This document shows positions 33,446-42,284 of a DNA stretch of 64,000 bases, piece by piece. Location of the stretch: assembly GCF_039888675.1 (NCBI RefSeq), contig NZ_JBDQQR010000001.1, positions 3,534,001 to 3,598,000 of the forward strand. The letters run 5' to 3'. Below the pieces are notes generated by a model. That model was given only the letters and a program-made list of their open reading frames with translations, did not search any database and was not told the DNA's origin. Made by a program: the position numbers and the translations under genes. Each line of letters begins with the position of its first letter. Positions within the stretch are counted from its first letter, which is position 1. Source of the DNA: Mesorhizobium sp. CAU 1732. GTDB lineage: Bacteria; Pseudomonadota; Alphaproteobacteria; Rhizobiales; Rhizobiaceae.

Positions 33446-34420
33446 TCAACCGCGCCGGAAGACGCTCGGCGGCTCCTCGTTGACGCGGCTCCAGGCGCGT
33501 CGAAGCTGCCGGCCCGACCCGAAACCGGCCCGCTCCGCCACGCGCTCGATATCCAGCCGCGTTTCCACCAGCAATTGCTGGGCAAGCGCGACCCGCAGCC
33601 GGTTCAGATAGTCGGGAAGGCTCATGCCGGTATGATCGTTGAACAGCCGGCTCAAATGGCGCGGGCTTGCAATGGCGATCGAAGCCAGTCTTTCGAGCGG
33701 CCAGTCCTGCGCCGGATCGGCCGAAATCGCATCCTGCACGCGGTGGATCGCGGGGTGAACGTGATTGCGGCCTTCGAGCCAGGGCGATAGCTGCGGATCG
33801 GTGCCGGCGCGCCGCATATAGACGACCAGTTGCCGCGCCACCGCCGCAGCCGTCGCGGGCGAAATCGTCTGCGCGATGATGTGGAGCATCAGGTCGATGC
33901 CCGCCGTGATCCCGGCGCTGCTGTATCGCTCGCCATCCTGCACATAGAGGCGGTTTTCGAGAACGCGCGCGGTGGGCGCCGCAGCACTCAGCACATGGCA
34001 ATCGGTAAAATGCGTCGTGCAGGTCACCCCATCGAGCAGGCCCGCGCGGGCTGCGAACAGCGCGCCCGTGCAGATGGTCACCAGCTTCACGCCCGGCCGA
34101 ACCACGCGGCGCAGCCACGCCACGATCTCCGCGTCACCTTCATCGGTCGCGCCGAGGCCGTTGCCCGCATCCATCGGCATGTCGGCATGCCCGGAAACGA
34201 CGATCATCGCGTCGGGCTCGATCTCCGGCGGCAGGCTCCCGATGCCCGACACAAGCAGCCCGATCGACGTGGTCAGCTCGGCCAGCGCGCCGACATACCG
34301 CACGTCGAACACCACGTCCCGCTGCATCTGGTTGGCATAGCGCAGCGCTTCGATCGGCCCGGCCACATCGAGCAGCAGTGTCCGGGCTGGGAGAACCACA
34401 TAGGTCGGGATCCGGCGCAT
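33446..34420 (-). CDS. GlxA family transcriptional regulator (DJ-1/PfpI plus AraC)
   Basis: A 324-residue regulator. Residues about 1-190 are a DJ-1/PfpI-like glutamine-amidotransferase fold (TYVVLPARTLLLDVAGPIEALRYAN, VTICTGALFAARAGLLDG). Residues about 215-320 are an AraC helix-turn-helix pair (LASIAIASPRHLSRLFNDHTGMSLPDYLNRLR, VAERAGFGSGRQLRRAW). ICTGA suggests the nucleophile-elbow Cys is kept, but such regulators are usually sensors. The ATG at 34420 lies 8 bp after the isochorismatase gene, so the two form an operon. Confidence 0.93.
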   Translation of the reverse strand: MRRIPTYVVLPARTLLLDVAGPIEALRYANQMQRDVVFDVRYVGALAELTTSIGLLVSGIGSLPPEIEPDAMIVVSGHADMPMDAGNGLGATDEGDAEIVAWLRRVVRPGVKLVTICTGALFAARAGLLDGVTCTTHFTDCHVLSAAAPTARVLENRLYVQDGERYSSAGITAGIDLMLHIIAQTISPATAAAVARQLVVYMRRAGTDPQLSPWLEGRNHVHPAIHRVQDAISADPAQDWPLERLASIAIASPRHLSRLFNDHTGMSLPDYLNRLRVALAQQLLVETRLDIERVAERAGFGSGRQLRRAWSRVNEEPPSVFRRG

Positions 34421-34428
34421 CGGACCTT

Positions 34429-34992
34429 TTACGCCGCCGCAGCCCGGGGTTGGCCGGCCAGGGCCTCGGCGACGGTGCAGACGCGCGCGAACCGCCCTTC
34501 CAGCACGGCCGCGGTGCGCGCCTTCAGCTCGTCGACCGACCAGGTCTTTCCGGTCGCATCGGTCAGCGGCATGGTCAGCGTCGCCTCGGTGACGTAGTCG
34601 ACCTGCCAGCCAAGATCCGAGCCGTGACGGGTCGTCGTCTCGCAACACTGCTCGGTCCTGATGCCCGAGACGACGATGCGGCGGATGGAATTCTCGATCA
34701 GGAACACCTCCAGCGGCGACCCGACAAAGGCCGAATGGCGCAGTTTGGCGAATTCGAGATCCGGAGCATCCAGCCGCAGTTCAGCGAGCGGCCTGACGAA
34801 ACCGGAGGCCAATGCGAAAATCCCCTCGGGCTCCGCATGAAACACCCGCACGATCTTCCAGCCGGCAGCCCGCGCGCCATCGATCAGCGCCTGCTGGTTC
34901 CTGAGGTAAGTGGCGCTGTCGATCTCGCCCCAACTGGAGCGCTGCCGAAAACTCTCCTGCGCGTCGATGACCAGCAATGCAGTGTCTGTCAT
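34429..34992 (-). CDS. Isochorismatase-family cysteine hydrolase
   Basis: A 187-residue protein. The catalytic Asp10 is in LLVIDAQESF, a Lys in FAKLRHSAF, and the nucleophile Cys in RTEQCCETTTRHG. This is the triad of the family that includes nicotinamidase and N-carbamoylsarcosine amidase. The substrate is unknown, most likely an amide. It is first in an operon with a GlxA-type regulator, which suggests the regulator senses its substrate. Confidence 0.9.
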   Translation of the reverse strand: MTDTALLVIDAQESFRQRSSWGEIDSATYLRNQQALIDGARAAGWKIVRVFHAEPEGIFALASGFVRPLAELRLDAPDLEFAKLRHSAFVGSPLEVFLIENSIRRIVVSGIRTEQCCETTTRHGSDLGWQVDYVTEATLTMPLTDATGKTWSVDELKARTAAVLEGRFARVCTVAEALAGQPRAAAA

Positions 34993-35146
34993 GTCTTGTT
35001 GCTCCTGTTCTCACGGGCAAGATGAGACAACGCGGACGCAAAATCCAGCACCTGACCGGACGAGAACCGGACAAAAAAGGACAAGCGGTCTGCCCTCGTC
35101 CTTGAACGCTTTCGTTCGTTTGACGCATCAGGCTCGAGAGTCTTAG

Positions 35147-35932
35147 ATGCAAAAATCCGCCATTTTGCCGTTGCAGCAGCATCTCCGAATTTTGAAACAG
35201 AAGACCGCTATCGTGATCCTTCGACGTATCGTCCTTTCCCTTCTCTCGATCCTTGTCCTCGCTTGCATCGTCTACGGCCTCCACAGCCTGAGCAATGCGC
35301 GAACCTACCAGGTGTTCGGCGACCTCGTCGCGCGCGTCGATACGCAGGAGCCTGTCGTCGCCCTGACCTTCGATGACGGCCCCACGGCGCAGTACACCGG
35401 CGAGGTGCTGGCAATTCTGGACGAACGCGACGTGCCCGCGACGTTCTTCGTCACCGGCAGGGAAGTCACCGAGAACCCGGACGAGACGCGGGCCATCATC
35501 GCGGCCGGGCACGAGCTCGGCAATCACACCTACGCGCATCCCCGGATGGTCTTCAAAAGCTATGGCGCCATCCGCCGCGAGATCGAAGAGACCGATGCCG
35601 CCATACGGGCAGCCGGTTACGGCGGACCGCTCCACTTTCGTCCGCCCTACGGAAAGAAGCTCTTCGGCCTGCCGTGGTATCTGTCCGCCACCGATCGCAC
35701 GACCGTCATGTGGGATGTCGAGCCGGAGACCTTTCCCGACGTGGCGTCGGACGTCGAAGCGTTTGTGAACCACGTCGTCCAGGGCGCGAGCAACGGGTCC
35801 ATCATCCTGATGCACGTCATGTATGACAGCCGCGACGTCTCGCGCCAGGCGCTTCCCGGCATCGTCGCCGGCCTGCGCGAACGCGGTTTCGAATTCGTCA
35901 CCGTGTCCCAATTGCTGGAAAGACGCCGCTGA
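35147..35932 (+). CDS. Membrane-anchored polysaccharide deacetylase (NodB homology domain)
   Basis: A 261-residue protein with an N-terminal anchor (about residues 25-46, ILRRIVLSLLSILVLACIVYG). The NodB domain has motif 1 TFDDGPT, motif 2 HELGNHTYAHP (the metal His pair) and motif 3 RPPYG. The catalytic Asp is the first of the DD pair. Later MWDVEPETFPD and HVMYD complete the fold. It should remove acetyl groups from a periplasmic glycan such as peptidoglycan or an exopolysaccharide. The ATG at 35147 is the only good start. A GNAT gene follows 84 bp later. Confidence 0.92.
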   Translation: MQKSAILPLQQHLRILKQKTAIVILRRIVLSLLSILVLACIVYGLHSLSNARTYQVFGDLVARVDTQEPVVALTFDDGPTAQYTGEVLAILDERDVPATFFVTGREVTENPDETRAIIAAGHELGNHTYAHPRMVFKSYGAIRREIEETDAAIRAAGYGGPLHFRPPYGKKLFGLPWYLSATDRTTVMWDVEPETFPDVASDVEAFVNHVVQGASNGSIILMHVMYDSRDVSRQALPGIVAGLRERGFEFVTVSQLLERRR

Positions 35933-36016
35933 GCGAGATGTCGGCTGAGGCGAACGGCGGCTGCGGGCGCAACGCTGACGAAGCGTGTGGCGGCGTAGGC
36001 ATGGGGGAACAGGATC

Positions 36017-36478
36017 GTGCAGCGAGATCGATATCGAACTCAGATCGCCGATGAAGCGCAGGCCGGGCGGCTTGCGGATATACGCGTCGAGGCAATGCGC
36101 CCCAGCCTGGAAGCAGCCGGACGCTTTGATCCTGACAGGGCAAGGCAGCGCTTTCTAGACTCCTTCCGCGCCGAAGACACCAGCCTCATATGCCTGGGCG
36201 ACAGCGTTGCCGGTTTCTACGTCGTGCGCAGAAAATCCGATCATCTCTATCTCGACCATCTCTATGTCATCGCGGCCTTTCAGGGCCTCGGCATTGGCCG
36301 GCGCGTCGTCGACGACCTGAAGATCGAAGCCGAAATGCATGCTCTGCCGATCCGGCTCATGGCCCTGAATGGCAGCCCCTCGAACGATTTCTATCAAAGC
36401 CTCGGCTTTCGCGTCGTGTCCGCCGACGACCTCGACACCATCTACGAGTGGCTGCCTGACTCACACAGCGCCGGATAG
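36017..36478 (+). CDS. GNAT family N-acetyltransferase
   Basis: A 153-residue acetyltransferase. Motif A, YLDHLYVIAAFQGLGIGRRVVDDLKIEA, has the Q-x-x-G-x-G/A pyrophosphate loop. Motif B is LMALNGSPSNDFYQSLGFRVV. The N-terminal part has ARQRFLDSF. It uses acetyl-CoA; the acceptor is unknown. The start is a GTG at 36017. Confidence 0.88.
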   Translation: MQRDRYRTQIADEAQAGRLADIRVEAMRPSLEAAGRFDPDRARQRFLDSFRAEDTSLICLGDSVAGFYVVRRKSDHLYLDHLYVIAAFQGLGIGRRVVDDLKIEAEMHALPIRLMALNGSPSNDFYQSLGFRVVSADDLDTIYEWLPDSHSAG

Positions 36479-36625
36479 GGACCGGGCGCATGACGCACCG
36501 CCCTGTGTCGCCAACTGTGGCGCAAAGGCAACTGCCCTGCCCTTAACATGACCGTGATTTCCGATATCGCGTCGCCGAAGCGCATTTGCGCCATTCTCGC
36601 CACTTTCCGCTTCTAGCCCGCCACC

Positions 36626-36946
36626 ATGTTTCGCCTGCGTTCCATTTTTCTCGCCTTCTTTTGCTGCCTGACGCTCGTCGTCCCGGCGCAGGCGAGCGCG
36701 ATGCTGGAAGGGGTCGGTCCGAAGTGCCGCGCCCTGCAGGAAAAGCTGGTCGAAATCAGCGGCGTCGATCAGTTGGCGGGTGTAAACGAGCCCGCCATCA
36801 CCGTGTGCACCGGCTTTCAGGCGATCGCGCCGAAAGGGATCGACGCTCCCTTCGCCGCCTCCGTCGAGGTCCACAGCCCGTCCGTGCATCCCCGGCTCTC
36901 GATCGCAAAACGCCCGTCGGGCGTCGAGCGACCTCCGCGCGCCTGA
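36626..36946 (+). CDS. Small secreted protein of unknown function
   Basis: A 106-residue protein with a signal peptide (MFRLRSIFLAFFCCLTLVV, cleavage near AQASA, residue 25). The mature part has two Cys (PKCRALQEK, TVCTGF) that may pair, and a basic Pro-rich tail. The family is not recognised. Just after the stop a 10-bp unit (CCCTGGCCGG) is repeated in tandem. The L,D-transpeptidase gene follows 93 bp later on the same strand. Confidence 0.65.
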   Translation: MFRLRSIFLAFFCCLTLVVPAQASAMLEGVGPKCRALQEKLVEISGVDQLAGVNEPAITVCTGFQAIAPKGIDAPFAASVEVHSPSVHPRLSIAKRPSGVERPPRA

Positions 36947-37039
36947 TCCACCCGGCCCTGGCCGGCCCTGGCCGGCATTCCACCCCGACACGTCCCGCGT
37001 GCCGCTTTTACGGCACCGCACACCTTTTTCGAGGCAACA

Positions 37040-37768
37040 ATGACTGACAGATCACCCGGCGCCGGGGATGTTCCCGCGCGCTTGACCCGACGTTTTCTCC
37101 TTCTGGGTACAGGCTCACTGATGCTCTCCGGCTGCGTTTCGACGCCGGAGCCCAAGCCGGCCCCGCTTCCAAAACCGCTGCCGCCGGTTCGACCCGCAAT
37201 GTACGATGCGATGCCGCAGGAACCCTACGACGTTCCGGCCGTCGACGTCTCCCAGATGGCGCCGGAATGGTGGCGCAGCGAGGTCGACTACGCGACCGAC
37301 GAACGCCCCGGCACGCTCGTCGTCGAGACCGCGCAGAAATACCTCTATCACGTGCGCCCGAATGGCCGTGCGATGCGCTACGGCATCGGCGTCGGCCGTG
37401 ACGGCTTCGCCTGGCAGGGCCGCGCCGTCATCGCCTACCGGCGCGTCTGGCCGCGCTGGACGCCGCCCGATTCCATGGTTGCGCGCCAGCCCGAGCTCGA
37501 GCCCTATTCGATCGCCAATGGCGGCATGGATCCGAGCGCGACCAACCCGATGGGCGCGCGCGGGCTCTACATCCACCAGAACGGCCGCGACACGATCTAC
37601 CGCGTTCACGGCACGCACCAGCCCTGGTCGATCGGCCGCTCGATCTCGTCGGGATGCATCCGCCTGATCAATCAGGACATCATCCACCTGCACGACAATG
37701 TCCGCGACGGCAGCCCCATCGTCGTCCGCCACGACGCCGCCCCCGATCTGGTCGCGATGGCCGGCTAG
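37040..37768 (+). CDS. L,D-transpeptidase (YkuD domain) lipoprotein
   Basis: A 242-residue protein. The N-terminus combines Arg-Arg (TRRFLLLGTGSLMLSGC) with a lipobox LSGC, so it is exported and probably lipidated, perhaps by Tat. The YkuD domain from about residue 90 has LVVETAQKYLYHV and the catalytic motif RVHGTHQPW...SSGCIRL with Cys206. It forms 3-3 cross-links in peptidoglycan or attaches proteins to it. 3-3 cross-links are abundant in Hyphomicrobiales. Confidence 0.93.
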   Translation: MTDRSPGAGDVPARLTRRFLLLGTGSLMLSGCVSTPEPKPAPLPKPLPPVRPAMYDAMPQEPYDVPAVDVSQMAPEWWRSEVDYATDERPGTLVVETAQKYLYHVRPNGRAMRYGIGVGRDGFAWQGRAVIAYRRVWPRWTPPDSMVARQPELEPYSIANGGMDPSATNPMGARGLYIHQNGRDTIYRVHGTHQPWSIGRSISSGCIRLINQDIIHLHDNVRDGSPIVVRHDAAPDLVAMAG

Positions 37769-37887
37769 AGCATCGGACCGAGATCGAACACCATCCATGT
37801 GTCTGCGATGGCCAACTACCGAAATGCCCGCTCGATCGTTGCAAGCGATCCAGCGGGCTGCGGCGTCACATGGAAGACGTCCCGCAA

Positions 37888-38421
37888 TCAGGCCGGGACA
37901 TAGCTAAGCCTCATCACGTTGTCGTCGATCTGTTCACTGCCGGCCAGACGCAAGGGCGGGCGCGCCGCGGCGAAGAAGGGGGTGCCCTCGCCAAGCACCT
38001 CCGGATGCAGGTAGATGCGATACTCGTCGATCAGGCCCAGCTCGGTCAGGCTGCGCGCCAGATTGGGTCCGCCAATTTCGATCTCGCCATCGATCTCGGC
38101 CTTGAGCCGGCGAACCTCCCCCTCGAAGTCCTGTCCCAGAAGCGTCGCATTGGGTCCAACCGAATCCAGCGTGCGCGACACCACCCATTTCGGCGCCTTG
38201 CGCCACGCCGCGGCGAATTCGTGCTCCGCAGTCCCCCAGCCCGGCTGGTCATCATCCCAATAGTGCATGAGCTCATAGAGATGACGGCCATAAAGGCTGC
38301 CGGCGAGGCTGTTCGTCTGCTCGATGAAATGACGAAACAGCTTCGAGCTGGGCGGCCCGATGCGCATATGGTCGACATAGCCATCCAGCGATTGGTTCAT
38401 CCCGAAGAAAAGCGTGGCCAT
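37888..38421 (-). CDS. Dihydrofolate reductase-like (RibD C-terminal domain) protein
   Basis: A 177-residue protein with MNQSLDGYVDHM at the start, LYGRHLYELMHYW, then EIEIGGPNLARSLTELGLIDEYRIYLHPEVLGEGTPFF. This is the RibD_C/YyaP-type DHFR fold, an NADPH-dependent reductase of unknown substrate. It is divergent from an HxlR regulator at 38533, a pairing often seen for this family. Confidence 0.9.
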   Translation of the reverse strand: MATLFFGMNQSLDGYVDHMRIGPPSSKLFRHFIEQTNSLAGSLYGRHLYELMHYWDDDQPGWGTAEHEFAAAWRKAPKWVVSRTLDSVGPNATLLGQDFEGEVRRLKAEIDGEIEIGGPNLARSLTELGLIDEYRIYLHPEVLGEGTPFFAAARPPLRLAGSEQIDDNVMRLSYVPA

Positions 38422-38532
38422 TTTCTGCCTCCCATTGATGGGTGACGCCCCTCACGCCACGTTCAATTGTTACCGAAACTGTGGTAGCAGTCAGCCCGAC
38501 GCAAAAACCAGTCCTATTTTGCAACCGGTTTC

Positions 38533-39030
38533 GTGGATGACGCTGTGAGACTAAGACGCTCAGGATGCCCGATCAATCTGACGCTTGAAACCTTCGGCGA
38601 TCGGTGGAGCCTGATCATCCTGCGTGACACCATGTTCGGTGGTCGCCGCCGCAGCTTCCGATCGTATCTCACCCAAAGCGTGGAAGGCATTGCTTCCAAC
38701 ATTCTGTCCGACCGCTTGCGGCGCCTGACCGCCAGCGGGCTGCTCACGCGCGCCGCCGATCCCGGTCACAAACAGAGGGTTGTCTACAGCTTGACGGAAA
38801 GAGCGATCGAGCTCGTTCCCCTGATGGCCTTCATGGGAAGCTGGGGGATGCGGCACGCGCTTCCCTCCATCGAGCTGTCAGCGCGCGCCCAGGTTCTCGA
38901 AGACGGCGGCCCGCACCTGTGGGCTGAATTGATGGATGAGCTGCGGCATATCCATCTGGGATCACCTGCACCTGCGGCCTCCGCTCTGGCAAAGATGCAA
39001 ATGGCCTACGAAGCGTCATTTCCCGCCTAG
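38533..39030 (+). CDS. HxlR family winged-helix regulator
   Basis: A 165-residue protein starting at GTG 38533. The domain has CPINLTLETFGDRWSLIILRDTMFGGRR and GIASNILSDRLRRLTASGLLTR, the HxlR winged helix. It includes a conserved Cys (RRSGCPIN) near the N-terminus that in relatives senses reactive electrophiles. It probably controls itself and the divergent RibD-like reductase. Confidence 0.9.
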   Translation: MDDAVRLRRSGCPINLTLETFGDRWSLIILRDTMFGGRRRSFRSYLTQSVEGIASNILSDRLRRLTASGLLTRAADPGHKQRVVYSLTERAIELVPLMAFMGSWGMRHALPSIELSARAQVLEDGGPHLWAELMDELRHIHLGSPAPAASALAKMQMAYEASFPA

Positions 39031-39132
39031 CCTGGCGCCGGCGCGGCGGAGTAACGGGGCTTGCGCCCCATGCCCGACGCGACGCGCATCGCTGGCTGCG
39101 TTTGGAGGATCTGTCTGCTCTGCGTGGAAAAC

Positions 39133-39525
39133 CTATTCTCCCAGCCTTGGACGTAATTCTTCTGTAATCGTATCGATATTTGCCGGCGTCACTTTCCAGC
39201 GCGCCACATTGTCGTATTCGAAATCGGCTTTGACCTTCAAAGTGTTGCGGTTGAACTGGAAGAGCATCCTGGTAAATCCCTTATCGCCTTCCTGCCGCAG
39301 CCATTCCCTGTAAGCGCGGACAGGCTCCTCGACATTATCGATGTCGGGCGCGATCGCCGTTGGTTTTCCGTCATCGTCATAGGAGTAGCCGTAGGTGTTG
39401 GTTACGAACCCTTCGTCATCGACTTGGAAAACCACAGAGACTTCCGCCCATTCCAGTCCGTTAAAATCGATCGACTCAACGACGCCTTTGGCAATGTTGC
39501 TTGCATGCTTCATATTCACAGACAT
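39133..39525 (-). CDS. Small acidic protein, possibly YezG-like (DUF600) immunity family
   Basis: A 130-residue acidic protein. It has an EWAEVSVVFQVDDEGFVTNTYGYSYDDDG strand region, WLRQEGDKGFTRMLFQFNR, and FEYDNVARWKVTPANIDTITEELRP at the end. The strand-loop-strand and the FEYD...W pattern recall YezG/DUF600 proteins, which act as immunity proteins in Bacillus. No toxin gene is next to it. The ATG at 39525 follows GGAG. The family call is weak. Confidence 0.5.
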   Translation of the reverse strand: MSVNMKHASNIAKGVVESIDFNGLEWAEVSVVFQVDDEGFVTNTYGYSYDDDGKPTAIAPDIDNVEEPVRAYREWLRQEGDKGFTRMLFQFNRNTLKVKADFEYDNVARWKVTPANIDTITEELRPRLGE

Positions 39526-39682
39526 TCGAACTCCATGTCACGAAACGGATCCTTGTGGCATCGACAATCGCGGTTCAGTGTCGTGAAAACCCTGGGATTT
39601 GGCGACATTTATTGCGGCTGTGAAGCCCCGATTTGGCGCAGCACGTCCAGCAGGGCAAGGTGCACAGGTCCTGAAAGCAGCG

Positions 39683-39874
39683 ACGAGATATTCGAGAAAC
39701 CCCATGCGCATCACGTCTGAGCGTCGGGTACGCCTTGTCGAGGCGACGTTCACAAAACGAGCGGGACAGCCTGAAGACGTCGTTGCGGCGGTGGCGTTCC
39801 TCGCCTCGCCGGGTGCGGGACATGTGACAGGCCAGGTGATACCCGTGAACGGCGGAGCCCACCTGGCGCGGTAG
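39683..39874 (+). pseudogene. C-terminal remnant of an SDR oxidoreductase
   Basis: Only the end of a short-chain dehydrogenase is present: [34 protein letters not shown], a hallmark C-terminal segment (about 40 residues). No Rossmann motif or YxxxK lies upstream; 39526-39682 reads as unrelated sequence. It is a deletion remnant. Confidence 0.8.
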
Positions 39875-39919
39875 GCAAAATGACAGCAGAAGCGGCATAT
39901 GGGCGTCACCAGCAGCCCC

Positions 39920-40468
39920 TCACCCCTTCCCCTTTGCAAGCTCCTCCATATCCTCGAACAGCGACGACCACTCGTCCTCGGTCATCCTCACCAGCCCCAG
40001 GCCGCGCAGCAAAAACGCGCCCTCGGCTGCGAAGAAGGCCAGCCGCTCGCGACGCCCCTTCTGCGAGGCCCCGCCAAAACGTCCCATCTGGTCGCGGTAG
40101 TAGCTGCGGATCGGCTCGGCGTGTTCGGGCGTCTCGACAAGGGCGGCCATGAGGCTGGCGGCCTTGGCGGCAAGCGCATCGCTTTCCTGGCGCGTGGCGG
40201 CGAGATGCGCCAGGATGTCGGCCGCGTCCGAGGGCTCCATGCCGGCGCGGTGGGCGGCGATATCCCGCTCGAAGCGGTCCATGTCGCGCTTGGCCATCGC
40301 GCCGACCAGCTCCTGCTTGCTGGCAAAGCAGTAGAGCACGCCGCCCTTGCTGACGCCGGCGCGTTTCGCGATCGCGTCGAAAGTCAGCCTGCCCGCCCCC
40401 ATCTCCGTGACGATCGCCTCGGCGGCGTCGAGAATGGCATCGCGGTCGATTGTGCGTTTCCTGCCCAT
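39920..40468 (-). CDS. TetR family regulator of the SugE/Gdx exporter
   Basis: A 182-residue regulator: MGRKRTIDRDAILDAAEAIVTEMGAGRLTFDAIAKRAGVSKGGVLYCFASKQEL is the helix-turn-helix, and the C-terminal half is a TetR_C domain seen in regulators of quaternary-ammonium efflux. The ATG at 40468 is chosen over a longer reading. It is divergent from the SMR exporter gene with an inverted repeat placed in that gene's promoter. Confidence 0.9.
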   Translation of the reverse strand: MGRKRTIDRDAILDAAEAIVTEMGAGRLTFDAIAKRAGVSKGGVLYCFASKQELVGAMAKRDMDRFERDIAAHRAGMEPSDAADILAHLAATRQESDALAAKAASLMAALVETPEHAEPIRSYYRDQMGRFGGASQKGRRERLAFFAAEGAFLLRGLGLVRMTEDEWSSLFEDMEELAKGKG

Positions 40469-40477
40469 TTTGTCCTT

Positions 40478-40506
40478 TTCAATCCGTCTGGTCGGATATA
40501 TATAAT
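40478..40506 (+). promoter_or_regulatory. Promoter of the SMR exporter with embedded TetR operator
   Basis: -35 TTCAAT (40478-40483), 17-bp spacer, and a perfect TATAAT -10 (40501-40506). TCCG-N6-CGGA (40483-40496) sits in the spacer, where a bound TetR dimer would block RNA polymerase. Confidence 0.65.
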
Positions 40507-40571
40507 GCACATCGGCATCGCATCATGCAATGTCCCGTAACGGGTCCAGTATCTGGAAAAGGAAAAACGTC

Positions 40572-40892
40572 ATGGCTTGGATATTTCTCGGCCTCGCAGG
40601 TCTTCTCGAAGTTGTCTGGGCCTCGTTCCTCAAGGAGACGGCCGGCTTCACCAAGCTGGTCCCAAGCGCCATCACCCTCGTCGCCATGGCGGGCTCGTTC
40701 TGGCTCCTGTCCCTTGCGCTCAAGACGCTTCCGCTCGGCACCGCCTACGCGATCTGGACCGGCATCGGTGCCGTCGGCGCGTTCGTGGTCGGCATCGTGA
40801 TCCTGGGCGAAGCGGCAACCGTCGCGCGGATCGCAAGCGTCGCACTGATCGTCACCGGCATGATCGGGCTCAAGCTGTCGTCGGGACACTGA
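40572..40892 (+). CDS. sugE: Small multidrug resistance protein, SugE/Gdx type
   Basis: A 106-residue, four-helix membrane protein. It begins [21 protein letters not shown] with the essential Glu13. The central [30 protein letters not shown] is close to E. coli SugE (Gdx). Gdx proteins export guanidinium with proton exchange, and some export quaternary ammonium compounds. It is normal in length. Control is probably by the divergent TetR rather than by a guanidine riboswitch, of which I see no sign. Confidence 0.93.
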   Translation: MAWIFLGLAGLLEVVWASFLKETAGFTKLVPSAITLVAMAGSFWLLSLALKTLPLGTAYAIWTGIGAVGAFVVGIVILGEAATVARIASVALIVTGMIGLKLSSGH

Positions 40893-41098
40893 AAGACTGT
40901 TTGATCATTCGCCCTGCCCGGTCATACGGGTCGCCAGGAGCGACGCGCGGAGCGGGCATGCGAGTCCGCGGCACCCATCCACGGAATTGCGAATGCAGAC
41001 ATAATTAACCAATGTCGTCCGACATATCGCGCAGCCGAGGCTCCCACACGCTTCGACGTAACGATCACGTTTTCAATCCAAAATGCGTCGGGAACTTC

Positions 41099-42169
41099 AT
41101 GGTTGGTACGTCTGGAAAATTGCGGATGGCGGTGCTCTTCGGCGGACGCTCGGCCGAGCATGAAGTCTCGGTCATGTCGGCCACGAACGTCATCCGTGCC
41201 TTGCAGCCCGCCAGCTATGATGCAGTACCGATTTTTGTCACCAAAGACGGGCGATGGCTGCTCAGCAGCTTCGAAGCGGGCGTGTTGGCACAACCGGCAT
41301 CCGGCACGGAGATTTGCCTTCTGCCGGGCGGACAAGGCCGAATGCTTGCGATCCCGACCGATGGCCCCGCCTGCGAACTGCCGAAGATCGACGCGCTGTT
41401 TCCGGTGCTGCACGGCCTCCACGGCGAAGACGGTTCCGTTCAGGGCTTGGCGGAAGTGGCTCGCGTCCCGCTTGTCGGCTGTGGAATTCTCGGCTCCGCG
41501 ACCGCGTTGGACAAGAGTTTTACCAAGCGCCTCTTGAATGAAGCTGGACTGCCGACCGCGCGCTCCCTGACGATCCTGCCCCGAAACGCCCCTTCTTTCT
41601 CGGAGTTGCAGAATGCGCTGGGGCTTCCGGTGTTCATCAAGCCCGCACGGCAGGGCTCGTCGGTCGGCATCAGCAAAGTCGCAAACGAACAGGATTACGA
41701 GCTGGCTCTCGCGGAGGGCTTCAGGCACGACGGCAAGCTCCTGGCGGAAGAGTTCGTCAAGGCGCGCGAAATCGAATTCAGTGTGCTGGAGGACGCCGAC
41801 GGCGGGATCACCGTATCGAGACCCGGAGAAATCGTTCCCGCGGAAAGTCACGGCTTCTACAGCTACGAGGCCAAATATATCGACGCCGACGGCGCGCTGT
41901 TGAAGGTTCCCGCCGACCTGCCGGAAGACGTCGAACATCGCTTGCGCCAGATGGCTGCACAGGCGTTCCAGGCTCTGGGTTGCGACGGCATGGCGCGCGT
42001 GGATTTTTTCCTGACAGACGACATGCGCATCCTCGTCAATGAAATCAACACGATCCCGGGCTTTACGGACATCAGCATGTACGCCAAGGCGATGGCCGCG
42101 AGCGGCATCGACTACGCCACCGTCATCGATCGTCTGGTCGCCCATGGCCTGGCGCGGGCAAGCCGCTGA
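41099..42169 (+). CDS. ddl: D-alanine--D-alanine ligase
   Basis: A 356-residue ATP-grasp enzyme. The start MVGTSGKLRMAVLFGGRSAEHEVSVMSA holds the HEVS substrate motif; later VLHGLHGEDGSVQGL, FIKPARQGSSVGISK, FYSYEAKYIDADGA and the metal-binding VNEINTIPGFTDISMYAK. It makes the D-Ala-D-Ala dipeptide for peptidoglycan. It is away from any division/cell-wall (dcw) cluster, so it may be a second copy or a substrate variant. The ATG at 41099 is chosen; no strong SD is seen. Confidence 0.92.
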   Translation: MVGTSGKLRMAVLFGGRSAEHEVSVMSATNVIRALQPASYDAVPIFVTKDGRWLLSSFEAGVLAQPASGTEICLLPGGQGRMLAIPTDGPACELPKIDALFPVLHGLHGEDGSVQGLAEVARVPLVGCGILGSATALDKSFTKRLLNEAGLPTARSLTILPRNAPSFSELQNALGLPVFIKPARQGSSVGISKVANEQDYELALAEGFRHDGKLLAEEFVKAREIEFSVLEDADGGITVSRPGEIVPAESHGFYSYEAKYIDADGALLKVPADLPEDVEHRLRQMAAQAFQALGCDGMARVDFFLTDDMRILVNEINTIPGFTDISMYAKAMAASGIDYATVIDRLVAHGLARASR

Positions 42170-42284
42170 CAAGCGCAGAAACCTGCGTCAGACGGCCGGA
42201 AGGGTAGATGTCCAAACGGTCTGCGAGAACGGCCGCGGGAAGCAGGGAACGATCAGGCGCAACGCCGCCGGGCCCCGCTGCACC

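Noticed and set aside
40469..40571. Guanidine riboswitch upstream of the SugE/Gdx gene
   Set aside because: The 103-bp gap is filled by a TATAAT promoter and a TetR-type site; no room or recognisable motif for the riboswitch.
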